A DNA stretch of 64,000 nucleotides from Stichopus chloronotus (lineage: Eukaryota > Echinodermata > Holothuroidea > Aspidochirotida > Stichopodidae). Shown here in pieces: positions 25,285-37,860 of the stretch (position 1 is the stretch's first letter; every line of letters starts with the position of its first letter). Below the pieces are notes generated by a model that worked only from the letters and a program-made list of their open reading frames with translations, did not search any database and had not been told where the DNA came from. A program made the translations under genes and the position numbers. The stretch spans positions 21,601,091 through 21,665,090 of the forward strand of contig SFZH01000008.1 of assembly GCA_021234535.1 (NCBI GenBank), read 5' to 3'.

Positions 25285-28200
25285 GTAATAATTACGATTT
25301 ATCGTAGTAACGGTCATGTTCGTGAGAAAAGGGAATAAAGCACAAAGACAAGCATCAGGTATCAGCAATCAAGCCATAAATCAGGATTCTGGTTAAATAA
25401 AACCTCTCGAAATTTCAGAAGGAGAAAGATTGTTTATAAGTCTTGTACAAACATTACAAATATTATTTTATTATTGTATCTGGTTAGGTATCCTACGGGA
25501 AAGGATTCATGCGTAGAGTGATAGAGATATTATATTGATATAATATGAGTAGATCAACTTTACTATCACTGTACTGATTAATCGGGCACACATTATTCTC
25601 TGGTGACTAGCGTACATTAGTAACCTTGTCTACTACGGGTCTAGTCCACATTATATATCAATGACATTTGAAAGAAAGAAAAAAAGTCTCTCTTAATATG
25701 GCATCGTCCCAAAGAAGGTACATTATTTCCTATTTTTATTCTTTTGTAAACTATCGGTGTATGTTAATGGCGACATTGTGATATGAAATTATGAACCGAA
25801 TACAATGTCTTACAGATAGATTTTTGTGTTTATTTATCTCAGTCCAGGGGTATTGCCTCTGTTTTCATAGTTACAAAATCCACTTTGGAATACTAATCCC
25901 AGCCCCAATACAATTGTAGCAGATTTTTTAGAGCTTATTGGAGCTAGCGGGATATATGTAACGTTAATACAGTATGTGTTTACATGCACTAACATCTGTA
26001 TAAGATAAAGTAGCTTTATCGGTCGCCGAGCAAGCTTAATTTGCCGACTGCGACTTTTGAGAGAGATTATGATTGAAAGTTTCACCTTGGATTATCAAAA
26101 ATTACGGGATGTGTTTCATTGAATTTTTCTCAACTTACACATTTTTTGTTTATTATGTCTGATTCGTAAGCGAGGTAGGTCGATCCTACGCATCCTGCTG
26201 TAGTCCTAGACGTTATATGTAGTTGTAGTTTGTGTTTGATTACTGGATATTAACCAGAGAGTAAGACAAAAACTGCAAAAAAAGTTTACCTCATTTTCTA
26301 TTTCTGCGTGAAATGTATATGTGTCTTGGTGTGCTATATGTTTTATGCTAGTTTATTCTTCTGCAAATTTGATGCATAGGTAGGCTACGCCAAGTAGACG
26401 TAACTTTCATAGAAGATAATAAAAGACATCTTCTGAAATCTGAAATTTGTGGTAAAACAAGAAGACATTAAAGTACAGAACAGTGCAAAAGAAGAGACAA
26501 AACTACACATAAAAAGAGACAAAAAAGAACAAAAATTAACTTTAACGAAACATGAACAGCAAAAGTCAAAGCCAGCTCAAAAGTAAAATATAAAAGTAAA
26601 TTACCCAATCATCTAAGACTAGAGGAACTGTGAAATGACTGAGCCTACGAAAGAGCTAGGGTAGCGGTTAGTATATGCCGTCAGTGGGCTTAGAATTTTT
26701 CCCACTGAAATGTTCATTAATGTCAATCGTCATTCAAATTGAAAGAAAATATATACCGATATACCATACATAAGTGGAGAGTGAGATCATTACAGCCTAT
26801 TATTAAGGGGGGAGGACAGCCATTCACGACTTCCATTTTCAAACTTTCCTTCTTTTTTTTTTTGTAATATCATAATCTTCAAAAAATGCCTAAACATACA
26901 GAGGCCTTAAAAAAAACAAAAAAAAAACGGGTACCACTGCGATGACAGTCGTCAATGGAAGGTTTAGACATGTGCAGGCTTGGACGTGGATTTGAGATTG
27001 AAAGTAAGGGGCATAGACTAGCCTCATTGTGTTCCATAAAGTGGTCTAAGTCATGACGTAAGCTGACTTACGCACTACTACATGCCGCTAGAATTTATGG
27101 TCAGATTTTGCCCGGATTTCCAGAGAAAAGGCCAGATTCCACAGATTTTTTTTTCTGCTCTCCCCTGCTTCTGGGATTTCTGTGGTCAACAGTGCTGATA
27201 ACCACACTTGACCTGTTGACCTCTTCCTTCCACTTAGGTCCCTGATGACAAGCAGATGCGTATAGAGTGGGACTTGGTAAAGGCTCACTGCACTAAAACA
27301 AACAATTTATGAGTAAGAGACAACTTGACCTTTTGTGCTGGCCTTAAAATACCATTTGTCACTCTCACTCAAGAGGTGTAGCGTGGTCAGTGAGATATAT
27401 CTCCATAGGGCTCATAAATTCTTAAAATTGGTTGAGCTGTCCCTGGCAAAAATTGAGTATTACTCTACAGCGTCATGATCTAAGCGGAGCCCCACCATCA
27501 GTTAGCGTGGAGGTCCAAGGCCAATTTGAGATTTTCACCCCCCCCCCCCCCCAAGGCCGGAAATGGCACTTCCTATCTCTCCATGTGTTCTAAGCTGCAT
27601 GTGACCAGTCTTTTAGTAGCGATCTTACGTCTGCAATTTCTCAATCATAAGGAAATTCCATCTATGAAAAAAATACATCAGATGGCTTGAGATAATACTT
27701 CATTCAAAGGTCATACAATTAAATTATGCAAACTTCTTTATGTTTTGAGCACTTGACAAATATTGAAACTCAGGATACTCCCCAGCAGTGTTGGAAACCC
27801 TTGCTCAATTTCCTGCGAAATTCGATTGAAAATCTTCTGGTTTCCCGCTAACCTTTGTGTACTCTATAATAACGAGCATGCGAACTTGCGTGCCAGCAAG
27901 TCTAGGTAGTGTCCGGGGCTCGCAAAATATTTGAGGTTCCTTGAATATCAAAATGGTAAAACAGGTGCAGCTGCAAATAGGTGCAATAAGACTAACCGTA
28001 ACGTTTGTCCCCCATTTGCGTTGTCACAAAAATGGAAAAATGTTTCGTAGTTGTGCATATTAGTTATATCCATAGCGCAAAGCAGCAAACTCCGTCGCCA
28101 ATTTTCCTGATTACCTACAAATGAAGGTAAGTTTTGGTTTTATTCAAAAGAAGCAGAATTTACGTAGTCTACAACATTAGACCCGGGGCTCCCTGTTCCT

Positions 28201-29520
28201 CTGCCACTGTCGCACATAGACTTTAAGGAAATGGGGCAAGTACTAATGACCCCTTTAAAGTTGCATACTTTCCCTTCATAGACTTGCGTAGTGCATCAAA
28301 CAAAAATAATATAAATACCTTTCGGACTGCAGGAATTGGCACTTCTCGGTCTCTCTGGTCTAATTAATCTCTGCTAAATTTGTTTATCTTTTAGAACATA
28401 AGTTCTTATATCTTATAGAACTTAACCTAATTTGTATATAAATTTTGCACTTCCAACAAGAAAAATGTATGCTGCTTTTTTATTTTTTATCGCAGGTTAC
28501 AAAAAGTGGGGTGACAAATGTGTCAGTGTCCCCTCAATCAAAAAAGTAGAGAGACATGTCCCCCCCCCACCCAAAAAAAATTACACCCATATGTGCAGGC
28601 ATTAGACCTAAAGCCTTGCATCAAGTTGTGCGATTAACTGACAATTTGTAGTGGGCACATCGAATAACAACAACGATGGTACCTAGGCGACTGTTAGGCC
28701 AAGCACAGAACAGAAAAAAAGTAGGGGGAAAAATATTCTAGGTCCTAAGTCAATAGACCTATGTGTGTTATGCCATGACGCTTTACTGCACTCTTGCCTG
28801 TCTCGTTGGAATGGACCATTTTAGGGACTACGTACGGTACTTGAAAAAGGTATGTAAGAATAGTTTATGTTATCCTTAGACTTTAGTTAAAACATGCATT
28901 TTGGCCGTATAGTTATACAAGTCTAAGATGATATGATGATCACCTTGTAATCGCACTTTTATGCAAGTTATTTTGTCTTTGTTAATTAGAGGCTTGGTCT
29001 TGAATGTCTGATTGGAACGTTTGACACTTCATATGACTTTTAATTTGATTGGTTTACAGTCATCATGACGAAAGGTCATTAATAGCCATAAGTAGGGCCA
29101 GAGCTAATTTAATTGATACTGCTTAAACAAACTTGACCTTAAGTCATACAACAGATCATAACAATAAAGCATATGGTGACTTCCTTAGGGGTTTAGAACT
29201 TTCAAAATCGCCATTAAATCATAACCGTTCAATTTTTCTTCACAAAACATTGGACGTGGTCTAAGGATAATGTATTTTTGTTTTACCTACTTTATCGCTT
29301 GATTGTTTTTGGATTTTTTTTTGTTGTTGTAAATGTCCACTTTCATGTTTGACATCTCCACTTAAAGTGGATAGCAGGTTGACTCTAGTGGTTTCCTGGA
29401 CTAGGTTAAGAATTATCGGAAAGCATCATTAGGCCGATTTACCCAACTTCGGTTTTTATTTAACGCCTCTATCTTGCCGATGGCGGCTACATCGAATGTA
29501 CCACTCAACTTCAGATTATT
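25285..29520. mobile_element. Block B, copy 1: unnamed non-coding mobile element, interrupted
   Basis: It matches 58128-62631 in the same order and orientation. Landmarks: ATGTTCGTGAG (25316 / 58152), AGCAATCAAGCCATAAATCA (25363 / 58199), ATCCTACGCATCCTGCT (26183 / 59129), GTAAATTACCCAATCATCT (26596 / 61501), CACTCTTGCCTGTCT (28790 / 61934), ACTTGGTCTTGAA-like text (28993 / 62141) and GATTTACCCAACTTC (29434 / 62546). Copy 2 is bounded by a target-site-like duplication inside a LINE, which is why I call this a mobile element rather than a segmental duplication. About 1.8 kb (26930-28725) is absent from copy 2 and is probably a later insertion here. No protein of the element is recognisable. 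Confidence 0.65.
26930..28725. mobile_element. Extra sequence nested in block B copy 1
   Basis: The block B alignment breaks near 26925 and resumes near 28728, leaving about 1.8 kb specific to this copy. It holds a poly-C run (27539-27552) and the phrase GCCCCACCATCAGTTAGCG, which has a relative at 52308-52326 (GCACCGCCATCAGTTGGCG), so part of it is a dispersed repeat. Exact ends and target duplication cannot be defined by eye. Confidence 0.45.
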
Positions 29521-30300
29521 ATCTCATCGCCCTATAGGGGCTAGATGAGATATTGTAGTCACTTGGCAAGTGGAGCTATATATTGTACTGTGCACTCATG
29601 GGAGAATGGTTGCCATGGAAACGCTTGAAGTGGATGAGTAGTGACACCCCAGGGGTACCCCATGGTAGAGTGACCATGGGTACAGAAGGATCCTGTTGGG
29701 TGGTATAAATGGAAACGTGTTCGTGCCAATGTGTGAGGGTGTGTGTGTGGGTGTGTGTGCGTGTGTGTGTGTGTGCGTGTGTATGTGTGTGTTTGCGTCC
29801 GGACCTGTCCAAATTGTGGTTTTTCCAGAATAGTTTGAAAAGCATATGAGCGATTAAGTTGAAACTTGGTAAGGTTGTGTATGATGCCAATACGTACAAG
29901 ATGTATTAGTTGTATGGTAAATCGAGTCAAATTTGCTGATTTTTGAGAAAAAGTCTATTTTGCCCCAAAATTGCTATTTCCAGCATATCTTGAGAAGTAT
30001 TTGAGCATTTAATGCAAAATTTTGCAAAAAGTTGCATGAGAATAAAATATTCAAGGTATATCACTTTTGTAGAAAAGAGAGTGAAATTTGCTGATTTTGT
30101 AGAAAAAAAGAGCCAATTTTGCCCCAAAATTTGTATTTCCAGCATATCTTGAGAACTATTAAATCAATTAACTTAAAGTTTTGTAAGTGCTTAGCAATAA
30201 ACTGTTAAAAATTCGCATATGCAGGCCCTGTATTGAAATCAGTGTGCATGTTGGCGATGAGATACGCATTTCCGTGGATCGCCCTCTTGTTTTGGTTTTT
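29515..30300. mobile_element. Block C, copy 1: element with terminal hairpin and (GT)n
   Basis: It opens with a hairpin (29520-29552, arms TATCTCATC/GATGAGATA), then a palindrome-rich GC stretch (arms GTACCCCATGG / CCATGGGTAC, 29655-29681), a (GT)n tract (about 29735-29793), then two units of about 160 bp each carrying TTTTGCCCCAAAAT and TTTCCAGCATATCTTGAGAA. It closes with GGCGATGAGATACGC, whose first 11 bases are the reverse complement of the opening ATCTCATCGCC, then CCGTGGATCGCCCTCTTGTTT. The same arrangement recurs at 46575-48985. Frames over the (GT)n tract give Thr-His repeats and are not genes. The class is unresolved. Confidence 0.65.
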
Positions 30301-33300
30301 TTTTATTTTCTATTATATTTTAGCTTTGTTTCTTGCATATTTATGGGTGATTACTCCCATACGCTTTTAAAAGCTTCTATCAATCACTCGTAACTCTTGT
30401 CAACACAATATCTATATATTTCTTTGTAAGTTTTCCAACTGTTTATTTGATAACGAATGACTGAAAAAAGTCGTAAGAGAACATAGGCCTATGATTGATA
30501 TAGAACTGTGTAATTAAACTATATATAGAAGTGAATGTGCACTACGAGGTTATGGAAAGTCGATGATTCCAATTGGAGATACAAACCTGTCGTCATCCAC
30601 TGCAAGAAAGATGAAGATCATCTGATTGTTTGAATATAAAGATCTCAAGAAAAGTTAATATATACCGTTAAATGTCACTCAGTGATACAAGACACGGCAT
30701 GATTGACGAGATATTATATAATCAAGCAGAAGTCTCTGAGACTGGAAATTAAATGTTGACTTGTTTTCACTCTGTTATATTGTGAGAACAGACACTTTTA
30801 TTTTTTTAATTACATTGAAATTGTTCTTGAACGGTTTCCTTTAAAGTGATTGCGTGTGTACTGAAAACCAGAAGGATAACATTATGTTTGATCTTAACTG
30901 TTTCTTTATTTTTAAATGTACATGCCATGTTGTACATGGACGAACCTCACTTTTCTATGAAGGAAAATGACAGTAACTACTTTGAAGAGCAACGGGAATA
31001 TCATTAAACAGTCAAAAACAGAAACCATGTTTGAAAATAAACGGTTCTTACTATAAGCGCCTACATGATTAATATTCAACAGTACAGGTCTCACTGGCGT
31101 ATCAAAAAATACTACTCAAGTAATCGCTCCTTGGTCGGTATCGGGAATTGTAGTATTTGGTGAAAGGAAGCACTGTATTTACAAATAACCTACAAACTGA
31201 TCACAACATTGCTTCGTCAGTGATCCTGAGTTGTTTTCAATACCGAATATTCAAAACTAGTATACTTCACTTTGGCTTGTTCAAAGAAGCATACCGTTGA
31301 TTTGAATGAAAATTGTCAACCACTACATTATCGTATTCTACACGGTTGTGTTAGAAGAGTTTGAAATCATATATCAGAATTAACCAACCGAGACCTATTT
31401 ATTTTCCCGGATTGTCTATGGTGCAATTAAAAGCCTTACCAAACTTTTGGAGATGAAATTTCAATGTTTTTCCTTTATGCCTACACACGCAATCACTTTA
31501 ATATTCACGTCACAGTTTAGTCCCATGCAGTGTTGGTCCTGAATCCAGCCGTAGTGGTTGGTTCGGATATTGTGCTGCAGAATGCATATGAATAACTTAA
31601 TAAAAAAGTTAAAATTTATACACAAATTATTATACGCTATGAAATATTCACGATTTTAGTAAATATATACAAATGATAAAAATTGTTCATGGTACAGCTT
31701 GCTAACAATTCAAGGCCTCTTGAAATTACATATAATAATTTCAACATGACATAATTAAGTAACAGTAATTGCCATTCAGTGGCAAGGAAATGTTGATTTT
31801 AATTGGATATTATATGTGATTTACACTGCAAAATGTTTAATTATTATCTTCTTATGGAGAGTAACAACTAAAGATTCTTAATATTATAATACTATATTAC
31901 ATTCTTGTTTGATCTGATGAGAATCTGATTGCAGCATCTTGCATTTTATCCTAAGGTTGCAAAATAAAAAGAAAATTATGAGTTTTCTTGAACTTACAAA
32001 GTTTAACTCATGTCCATACAACACTTGAGACATAAGTCAACTAGTAGATATTGTTTTTTCATTTGCAAATTTCCCTTTTTATATTGTATTTAGCTGCCCC
32101 CATTTTCCATTTAAAGAGTCAAGTATGGTTACAGAATACAAGCCATCTGGAGACTTACATTTTCAAATAATGTGTGACATACATTACTGATCCTGCTAGA
32201 TAGATACTTGTACACTACAATTCTGTGCGTTTCGATAACAGGTGCTAGCTATCAATGATTCCACAGTGGATGCCTCACTGTGTATCGTAACATCCGCCTG
32301 GCAAATCCCACATGCCTTTTGGCGCTCAAGTGATCATACTTTTGCCTTGTACCAGTTGGAATCCTAAACCCTCTATAAAGTTGACTCTACGTCAAATGAC
32401 AGAATCATTTTAGCTTTTTTTATGAAAAGGAATTATTCGTATTAAAAGGGAACGGACATTAGTGTTAAGACTATGCGTCCAGGAAATCCTCAACCAGTCA
32501 ATTTTAAGGCTTACATTTCCTGGTTGGACACAGGTTGCGTGGGTTAGTCTCCCCCAGCCCTCAGTTGGTCCACTTGTTTAAACGTGAAAGATAACACACC
32601 CTTTTTGTAGTGTTATCTTACAGCTATATGCCGTATAATACATGTACAGCCGAACTTTTTTCTCTGGTGCTTTTGCATATTTTAAATCATGAAATCAGGT
32701 CAAATTGCACCTGGAAATGTCCGAATCCAGTGAGCCTCCTATACATTCTCCTATACATGTTTCAGTCATGACCACTGATGTCCCTACTTGAATATTCAAG
32801 GGCGTCAATTAACGTACAGATGATGTGACAATTTAGACAATTGAAGAAAATTCAAATTGATTAAAAAAGTGAAGGTATCATAGTGATATTTCGGTTCTAA
32901 AGCCTTGGCAACAGGATGGAAAGCGAATCTCGAAACTTCCACTTCATGTAGCTCAAACTCTGAATGAGTAACATCTAGAAATACAGTAATGAATCATCAT
33001 CATATCAGTCGGTTAGCAATCACATGATACGTAGGAAATGTCTGATATGCTGTGCCTTGGATGTTCTAGGGGCCTTCGAAGTTCTCTATACATTTTCATG
33101 CTATTTTAGTCTGTAATTAAAATGAAAAATAGATGGTGTTGTAGAACCTATAGTGGAATTTTACATTATGGAAAAGCATTGTTGTGAATTTCATGTGGAC
33201 ACCGATCATCCTGCAAAGTGAGACAATGAAAGCATTTAAAGCGTGGATGTGGCCTGATGCTTCCACATTTGTAGTTTCTGATGCTGTTATCAGTAGTATG

Positions 33301-34180
33301 AATAAAAATGAACGTATTAACCATTCTTGTCTAATTATAAGAAAAGAAAAAAAAATATGTAAAAATGTACGTGATGCCTTTCGCTGTTGTTGTCTTACAT
33401 TCTATGCCATAAGTAAAATTTAATATGGGAATGGACATTGAAAGAACAGATCTCCAGTTTCCAACCAAAGTGATGTACATGGTGAAAATGTGAACAACAG
33501 ATGAAAAACAAACGCAAGTGTACTGAAAGGGCTTGTAGATTACGTTTGGTGACTGTCGAGTAATGATTGTGTGATGATAACATAGATTATTTAAAGTAAT
33601 CAACATATTTGATGATTACTTGGTTTGCAACAACATACTTCAAGGCTTGAAATTTTCTTGGCTTACATCTAACTTCTAACCTAGAATATGGAAAGATACA
33701 ACTCACATCAAGTTTTAAAAAGTAAAAGACACGTAGTTGTAATAAAATTGTTTTGAAGGGGATAAATTATCCAGTGATGAATGATCTTAACATGGAAATC
33801 AGTCATGTGATAAAACACGTTTACTCGACATTACATTGATAGTACCTTTTCTAAATTATACGTTAATCAACAAAACGTAGTACTTTAGTTAGTAAAGTCA
33901 TAAAAATTAATAAAGGAATATATAGCGTACATCAACATCGTACGGCATTGACGTGTTACTTGATAATGTTTGCGGTACTTCGCTAACTCGAATCTGATGT
34001 AATCATTGCTTAGCAGCTAAGTTACGAAACCCGATTAAATTTCTCTTACATTTAGAACGTTCTCATACATTTAATACTGCCATATTTGATATGGGAATCA
34101 CGAATTATTCTTAGCTTATATAATCCTTGTTTTGGAAGGTCAAAATTAACTCTCTGCACAGGAAGATATATTACACTGTC
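30301..34180. other. Long non-coding stretch, very AT-rich in part
   Basis: About 3.9 kb with no supportable gene. 31590-31990 is especially AT-rich. Reading frames are under 95 codons without motifs. Confidence 0.35.
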
Positions 34181-34746
34181 TTAAAGGTCTGGTGACATGA
34201 AAATGACATTTTGAGGTACTGGGTGCATTACGCATTCAAAATGTTGAAAATAGCCACAAATTGCGTAAAAATTCGTCAAAAATTGACAAATTTACAGGCA
34301 AATTAGTGTCTCACAGCTGTGTCATGAATAAACATTGACTTAGTATGCAAATTTGTGATGTCAGGAGAGGGACTCCCAGGATATGTCTTATGTTGATCCT
34401 TTGTTGATGTAACATTTATTTAAAGGTCATTTGAGAATATTATATGCCCGGAGGGTTTTATTTTGGAAGCATGTGTTTTCTCCTTCAAAAATATCGATAT
34501 CAAGCGCCAATGTGAAACTCAGTAATTAAGTAATTAAGAGGCAAAATATAAAGGGTTAACAAAGAAAAACTGACACTGTGCAACACTCCACGTCATCTGT
34601 TTTGCATTTTCTTCAAACTTTGAAAAGTCATATCTCAAAAACGGTAATGGATATAAACAAAATTCCAACGGGTTTCCAAAGGGTTTTACTTTGTAATGTT
34701 TGCATGAAGGAAGCTCTTTTTTGGAAGCATGTCACACGTCCTTTAA
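34181..34746. mobile_element. TTAA-flanked MITE, 566 bp
   Basis: The left end TTAAAGGTCTGGTGACATG (34181-34199) and the reverse complement of the right end, TTAAAGGACGTGTGACATG (34728-34746), agree at 15 of 19 positions, with TTAA at both outer edges. GGAAGCATGTG near 34467 recurs close to the right end (GGAAGCATGTCAC). No ORF. It shares the TTAAAGG start with the 4277 element but is otherwise a different family. Confidence 0.75.
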
Positions 34747-36844
34747 TCACAAATTAGGTATAGCATCAAAATTAAGAGTGAACAGTCACATTAAATGAAG
34801 AAGAATGACTGTTATCGGAGAGGTATTTATTCTCATGTCAGAGAATACTCACTCTTAGCTTGATGCCATCCCTAATCACGGTCTTTGCTAATCAGAGAGT
34901 ACGCAAAAATGAAATTTCGAAAATTAAACTGTCGCCCTCCTTCTCCAACCGTTCTCATAAATTCATTCTTTATAGCTTAAATATTTCAGTTAGTCTTGAT
35001 ATTAACTTAAACGATTTCTTTTCTGATCAATGTCCGTTTCTTACCGCAGACAAATCGTCACTTTAATGCAGTTTTGACACCTCCTAGAAGTTTCTTCTTC
35101 AATACTCATTAGTAGATATAAAAACACAAAGTACAGGGTAGTGATGAAGTGTTTCGGTCTTAAGTAAGAATCTCCTGAATCATATCTATTGCACTAGCTG
35201 ATCAGGAAGTAAATTGTATAGCTGATTGTGAAAGCAAGCTGTGAAGAGCATCAAAGTGATAACTATTGAAAGTTCAAAAGTATCCTTGAAATGCTGTTCT
35301 CAAATGTTCACAATCGATATATCTTTAGACCAAACCTGAAAGTCAGTGACACTTGTACACACATAGTATATTCTAATGACAAATGATTAATCTGAGCAAT
35401 ATACAACGATTCTAATCACAACTAAATGCTATTAAAATATTTGCCTGTGTAGAAACTATACTTTAATTTGTTTAAATCATTGTTTCCATTGAGTTAAATT
35501 GGATGAATAATATTTACAAACAGAATAACACGTATGTTATTCTCTTTCAAATGTACCTGAAGACTATAGAATTACAAGGAAATATAGGTTGTAAAATCAA
35601 TCGTATCTATCCGACTTCCATCTCCATACCTTATTCCATTGCTGAGATGTAAAATATATTCACTTACTTTGAACAGGTGTTCGTGCAATGTTTTATAGTA
35701 TCCTTCTTGTCCAATTCGAAATACCTGTTGTTTTCCTTTAATAATTAATATGAAAATGAAATTGATATCACTTGAAAAGTTTACTGTTTTGTGTGTAACA
35801 AGTCTGATGAAGAGAGTTTGTATACTCGAGTTACCCATAACCGTAGGACAGTGAGCACATTTCTTGAAAACTTGGAATCGTGTTGGAGAAAAATAAAACA
35901 AACAAAACAAGGATATAATTTAGCTTTACTAAAGTGACATCACAACTTACTGTGTAATCTATCATTCTAATTTAAGTTAATATATCTCAACATTTACATC
36001 TTGGCTCTGGAATGACTTGTGACGATGTTAATTGTACCATGTTGATTCAATTTTTCAGAGTTGTACCATATATTTTTGAGATCTCTGACTTAAGGTAACT
36101 TGTAATATACATAATCATGAAATTCGGAAATATATGATACGCATAATGTAAACGTCCAATGAATATCGTTAAATATTTTGATTTTGATTTCAATGTCAAA
36201 TTAACAGCTCAGTTATGAAATATTCTAACCAATTGCCAATGATGAAGAACATCTAATGTTCAAGTAAATATTACTCGTTGACATACATATAGTGTGATCA
36301 CCTGATGTCATCGCATCCAGCCTTCGTATGTAGAAAACAAAGGTACACCGCAAATAATGAAGAAAACGTATTTGATAACTATCTAACACAATCAGCGGCG
36401 ATAACGCCATCCAAATTACTAACCCACCCGCTCTGATACAGAGAACACACCAACTCTATTTCCCGTTCAACACACATCTGAAGTTTGTGCAACAAAATTT
36501 ATGTACAATTACACCTTACTCCCCGTACCTCTTCCAAACATATGCTCTACGTGAAACATGTCTACAGTTTCCCCGGAAAGCAACGCAAGACATATTAATC
36601 AGGATCAGGCAAACACTCATTTCTATATACCCATGCAGTCTGCTGCAGACAGATTTTGTAGTTTATCCGACATAATGTCAGGAGATGATGACACTTTTTC
36701 AATGATTTGACCGTTAACCTTCAGAACTGATGATTTTTCCTCAAATGCACAGCTGTCACATTTACATACATGAAATAAATAATTGTTTTGCATCAGACAT
36801 GCAGATAATGCTTGAAAATGAATACACTACAACAAATATTTTGA
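34747..36844. other. Non-coding stretch, nothing recognised
   Basis: No supported gene. The longest frame (35572-35910, minus) has no signal peptide, domain motif or convincing splice pair. Confidence 0.35.
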
Positions 36845-37470
36845 CCATAAAAATGTTAACGTAGTCCAAAGGTCAAGTCATGGGTCAAAGTCCAAATCGG
36901 CCTAAATATTGTGAAAATGTGTGTCGCAATTTCCTCCTTGACATGTACAGCAGTGATGTCGACTGAATTTCGCAATTGGTAGGGAGGTGCTCAGTATGTG
37001 AATCGAGTCCACGAAATTGATGATGTCATGAGTAAGGGTCATAGTTGTTAAAGTACATATATAGCATTGTACTCTGCGTCTTGGGTACTGACAACACATG
37101 ATATCTCTCCTATCCCATGCGATGTGACAGAGTGTTTTTTAAACTTCTGGTTGAGTGGTCATATGTCTGATGACAATGTCGTTTCGTATGTGTTAGTATA
37201 GTAGTCTCAGGCCATGTAAATTGTCATTTACATACCAAGCATTGGTTACATTTTGTGAAAATTTCTTTAAATAGCCATAAATCGCAACCATGAGACGCTT
37301 TTCAGTGTGAGAATACGCCATGTGGATCTGAGGAATCCTTTGCACTCAATCTACAGACATACACCCAAGAGCTTGTTCCATTTCACGGTGCATCATCTTT
37401 ACAGTACATCTTTCTCACACAATAAATTGAAATTGAAACTTCAGCACTTCAGTCACTGATATTCAATTTG
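36845..37470. repeat. Diverged relative of the 18460-19260 repeat
   Basis: CCAAATCGGCCTAAATATTG followed by GAAAATGTGTGTCGCAATTT corresponds to CAAATCGGCAAAAGACTTTG followed by AAAAAGTGTGTCGCGATTTC near 18955. Half-site-like words AAGGTCA and GGGTCA are present. The right boundary is approximate. Confidence 0.5.
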
Positions 37471-37524
37471 AAATTTACAACCACTAAGCTAACCTGGCCA
37501 ATATAATAGCGCTCAATACTATTG

Positions 37525-37860
37525 ACAATGGGGGGTAGGGGGGGGGGGAGCTACTGCAAGTGTACAAAAGAACTGCAGGAGTAAGAGCGGAAAAGGATAG
37601 TCCTTTGCATGCTTAATACCCAAGTCACAATTGAGTCCCGATGGGTTTATGATTAATTCCCAGCTTATTTTTAGGCAACATTGGCCTGGCGCCTGCAGAT
37701 CTCTTGCCCGGTATCGGGGTCATTTTAGCGAATCGGACGGGAGCCGGGTTCATCTTAATTTGGAGTTAAAATCAGTCGGACGTCGGGCATTGGAAAGTCA
37801 TCGCCCAAAAATTGGCTGTCCTGACGATGTCCGACCGGGCATCTGGGGTATCGTAAGTTG
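37525..37860. repeat. Poly-G tract and GC-rich repeat with CGGACG/CCGACC words
   Basis: A G-rich run (about 37530-37549) precedes a GC-rich stretch containing CCCGATGGG, TCGGACGGGAGCC, GTCGGACGTCGGGCATTGG and GTCCGACCGGGCATCTGG. Similar composition and words occur at 45300-45620 and 50740-50955, suggesting one dispersed family unlike the AT-rich background. Its right end overlaps the start of block A copy 2. Confidence 0.45.

Noticed and set aside
29559..29930. Two overlapping minus-strand frames of 107-123 codons
   Set aside because: They read Thr-His repeats across a (GT)n tract within block C; the equivalent frames in copy 2 (46582-46980) are also repeat-driven.
35572..35910. 112-codon minus-strand frame
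   Set aside because: No signal peptide, domain motif, good start context or splice pair; length is within chance for AT-rich DNA.
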